This document shows positions 5,620 to 6,285 of a DNA stretch of 6,285 nucleotides, piece after piece. The translations under genes and the position numbers were made by a program. A model generated the notes under the pieces. It saw nothing but the letters and a program-made list of their open reading frames with translations. It had not been told where the DNA came from and searched no databases. Source of the stretch: Yimella sp. (GTDB lineage: Bacteria; Actinomycetota; Actinomycetes; Actinomycetales; Dermatophilaceae). How positions within the stretch are numbered: position 1 is the stretch's first letter; each line of letters begins with the position of its first letter. The stretch lies in contig JASLFY010000318.1 in the NCBI GenBank assembly GCA_030150425.1, positions 1 through 6,285 of the forward strand. Reading direction: 5' to 3'.

Positions 5620-6285
5620 ATGCCCACCGATTCGCCGACCGCCGAAGGCACCGCCCCCGACCACGTCTTCGCCGGCGTCCCCGACGCCCGCGACCGCCTC
5701 GCCGCCACCGGTTACCTCGCCTCGGACGCGATCAGCACCACCAGTCACCTCGCCACCGCGCTCGGTCGTCCGATCCTCGTCGAGGGCCCCGCGGGCGTCA
5801 GCAAGACCGCCCTCGCCAGGGCGATCGCGCAGGCGACCGACCGTGACCTCGTACGGCTGCAGTGTTACGAAGGCGTCGACGAGGCCCGGGCGCTGTACGA
5901 GTGGAACCACGCCAAGCAGTTGCTGCGGATCACCGCGGAACGCGAATCCGACTGGGAACACACGCGATCGGACATCTTCGGCGAAGAGTTCCTGCTGGAG
6001 CGTCCGCTGCTGAAGGCCGTGCGCAGCGAGCGCCCGGTGGTGCTGCTGATCGACGAGTTGGACAAGGCCGACGAGGAGATGGAGGGCCTGCTGCTGGAAC
6101 TGCTGTCGGAGTTCCAGGTGACCATCCCCGAGCTCGGCACCGTCACCGCGCGCCACACCCCGATCGTCGTGGTCACCTCCAACGCCACCCGCGAGCTGTC
6201 CGAGGCGCTGCGCCGCCGCTGCCTGTTCCTGCACATCGACTACCCCAGCGCCGAGCTCGAGCAGCAGATCGTCGACCTGCACGCC
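5620..6285 (+). CDS. MoxR/CoxD-type AAA+ ATPase, 3'-truncated by the window edge
   Basis: The frame is open from ATG 5620 to the last base, giving 222 residues without a stop. It is a MoxR-class AAA+ ATPase most like the CoxD-type branch (genes found with VWA partners, e.g. coxD-coxE). These act as chaperone-like ATPases that remodel or mature a target, with the VWA protein as partner. Seen in order: an N-terminal helix region (ASDAISTTSHLATALGRP), Walker A GPAGVSKT (56-63), the QCYEGVDEARALYEWN segment (81-96), the IFGEEFLLERPLLKA insert, Walker B VVLLIDELDKAD (140-151, with D145 and E146), the sensor-1 region TSNATRELSEALRRRC with N188, and FLHIDYPS. MoxR proteins are about 280-380 residues, so the C-terminal lid is missing. 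In Walker A the usual Gly before Lys is Ser61 (AGC, 5800-5802). The gene is divergent from the dehydrogenase, 119 bp away. The N-terminus up to about residue 17 is poorly conserved-looking, so the start is less certain than the frame. Confidence 0.92.
   Translation, partial: MPTDSPTAEGTAPDHVFAGVPDARDRLAATGYLASDAISTTSHLATALGRPILVEGPAGVSKTALARAIAQATDRDLVRLQCYEGVDEARALYEWNHAKQLLRITAERESDWEHTRSDIFGEEFLLERPLLKAVRSERPVVLLIDELDKADEEMEGLLLELLSEFQVTIPELGTVTARHTPIVVVTSNATRELSEALRRRCLFLHIDYPSAELEQQIVDLHA

Noticed and set aside
4856..6013. 385-residue open frame on + crossing the dehydrogenase gene and entering the ATPase gene
   Set aside because: The first part is antisense to the dehydrogenase, and the rest reads the ATPase gene out of frame with Pro/Arg/Ser-rich sequence.
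5551..6282. 243-residue open frame on - opposite the ATPase gene
   Set aside because: The opposite strand encodes Walker A, Walker B and sensor-1 motifs in order; this reading has only Gly/Val/Gln-rich sequence.

Overview
The window is a compact, very GC-rich stretch with almost every base coding. Strong G/C preference at third codon positions, GTG starts, 4-bp GTGA gene overlaps and the protein families present all point to a chromosomal segment of a high-GC actinobacterium. A member of Micrococcales (Dermacoccaceae/Intrasporangiaceae-like) is a guess from gene style only. I see no rRNA, tRNA, CRISPR array, insertion sequence, integrase or phage gene.

Layout from left to right: (1) the 3' part of a Maf-family nucleotide pyrophosphatase gene on + (1-564); (2) a two-gene leftward unit, in transcription order a YihY/BrkB-family six-helix membrane protein (2093-1122) and an unrecognised four-helix membrane protein (1113-565, possibly 1125-565); (3) a rightward gene (2184-2762) for an unrecognised single-pass membrane protein with an Asp/Tyr-rich cytoplasmic head and a Thr/Val/Pro/Ala-rich outer tail; (4) a second leftward unit, an acyl-CoA dehydrogenase (5500-4319) whose stop overlaps the start of an acyl-CoA carboxylase carboxyltransferase subunit (4322-2766); (5) the 5' part of a rightward MoxR/CoxD-type AAA+ ATPase gene (5620 to the window end).

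How the genes work together: the dehydrogenase and the carboxyltransferase look like one translationally coupled catabolic unit that oxidises and then carboxylates a short or branched acyl-CoA. The biotin carboxylase/biotin carrier subunit is not in the window. The two membrane proteins at 565-2093 are a second coupled pair of unknown role. The AAA+ ATPase probably works with a von Willebrand factor A (VWA) domain protein encoded beyond the right edge.

The gene content is mostly ordinary housekeeping and catabolic material, and I found no convincing new multi-gene system. The points most worth a second look are the Walker A Gly-to-Ser change in the AAA+ ATPase, the Asp/Tyr plus Thr/Val repeat membrane protein, the active-site pattern of the acyl-CoA dehydrogenase, and two convergent gene pairs with 0 and 3 bp between stop codons.
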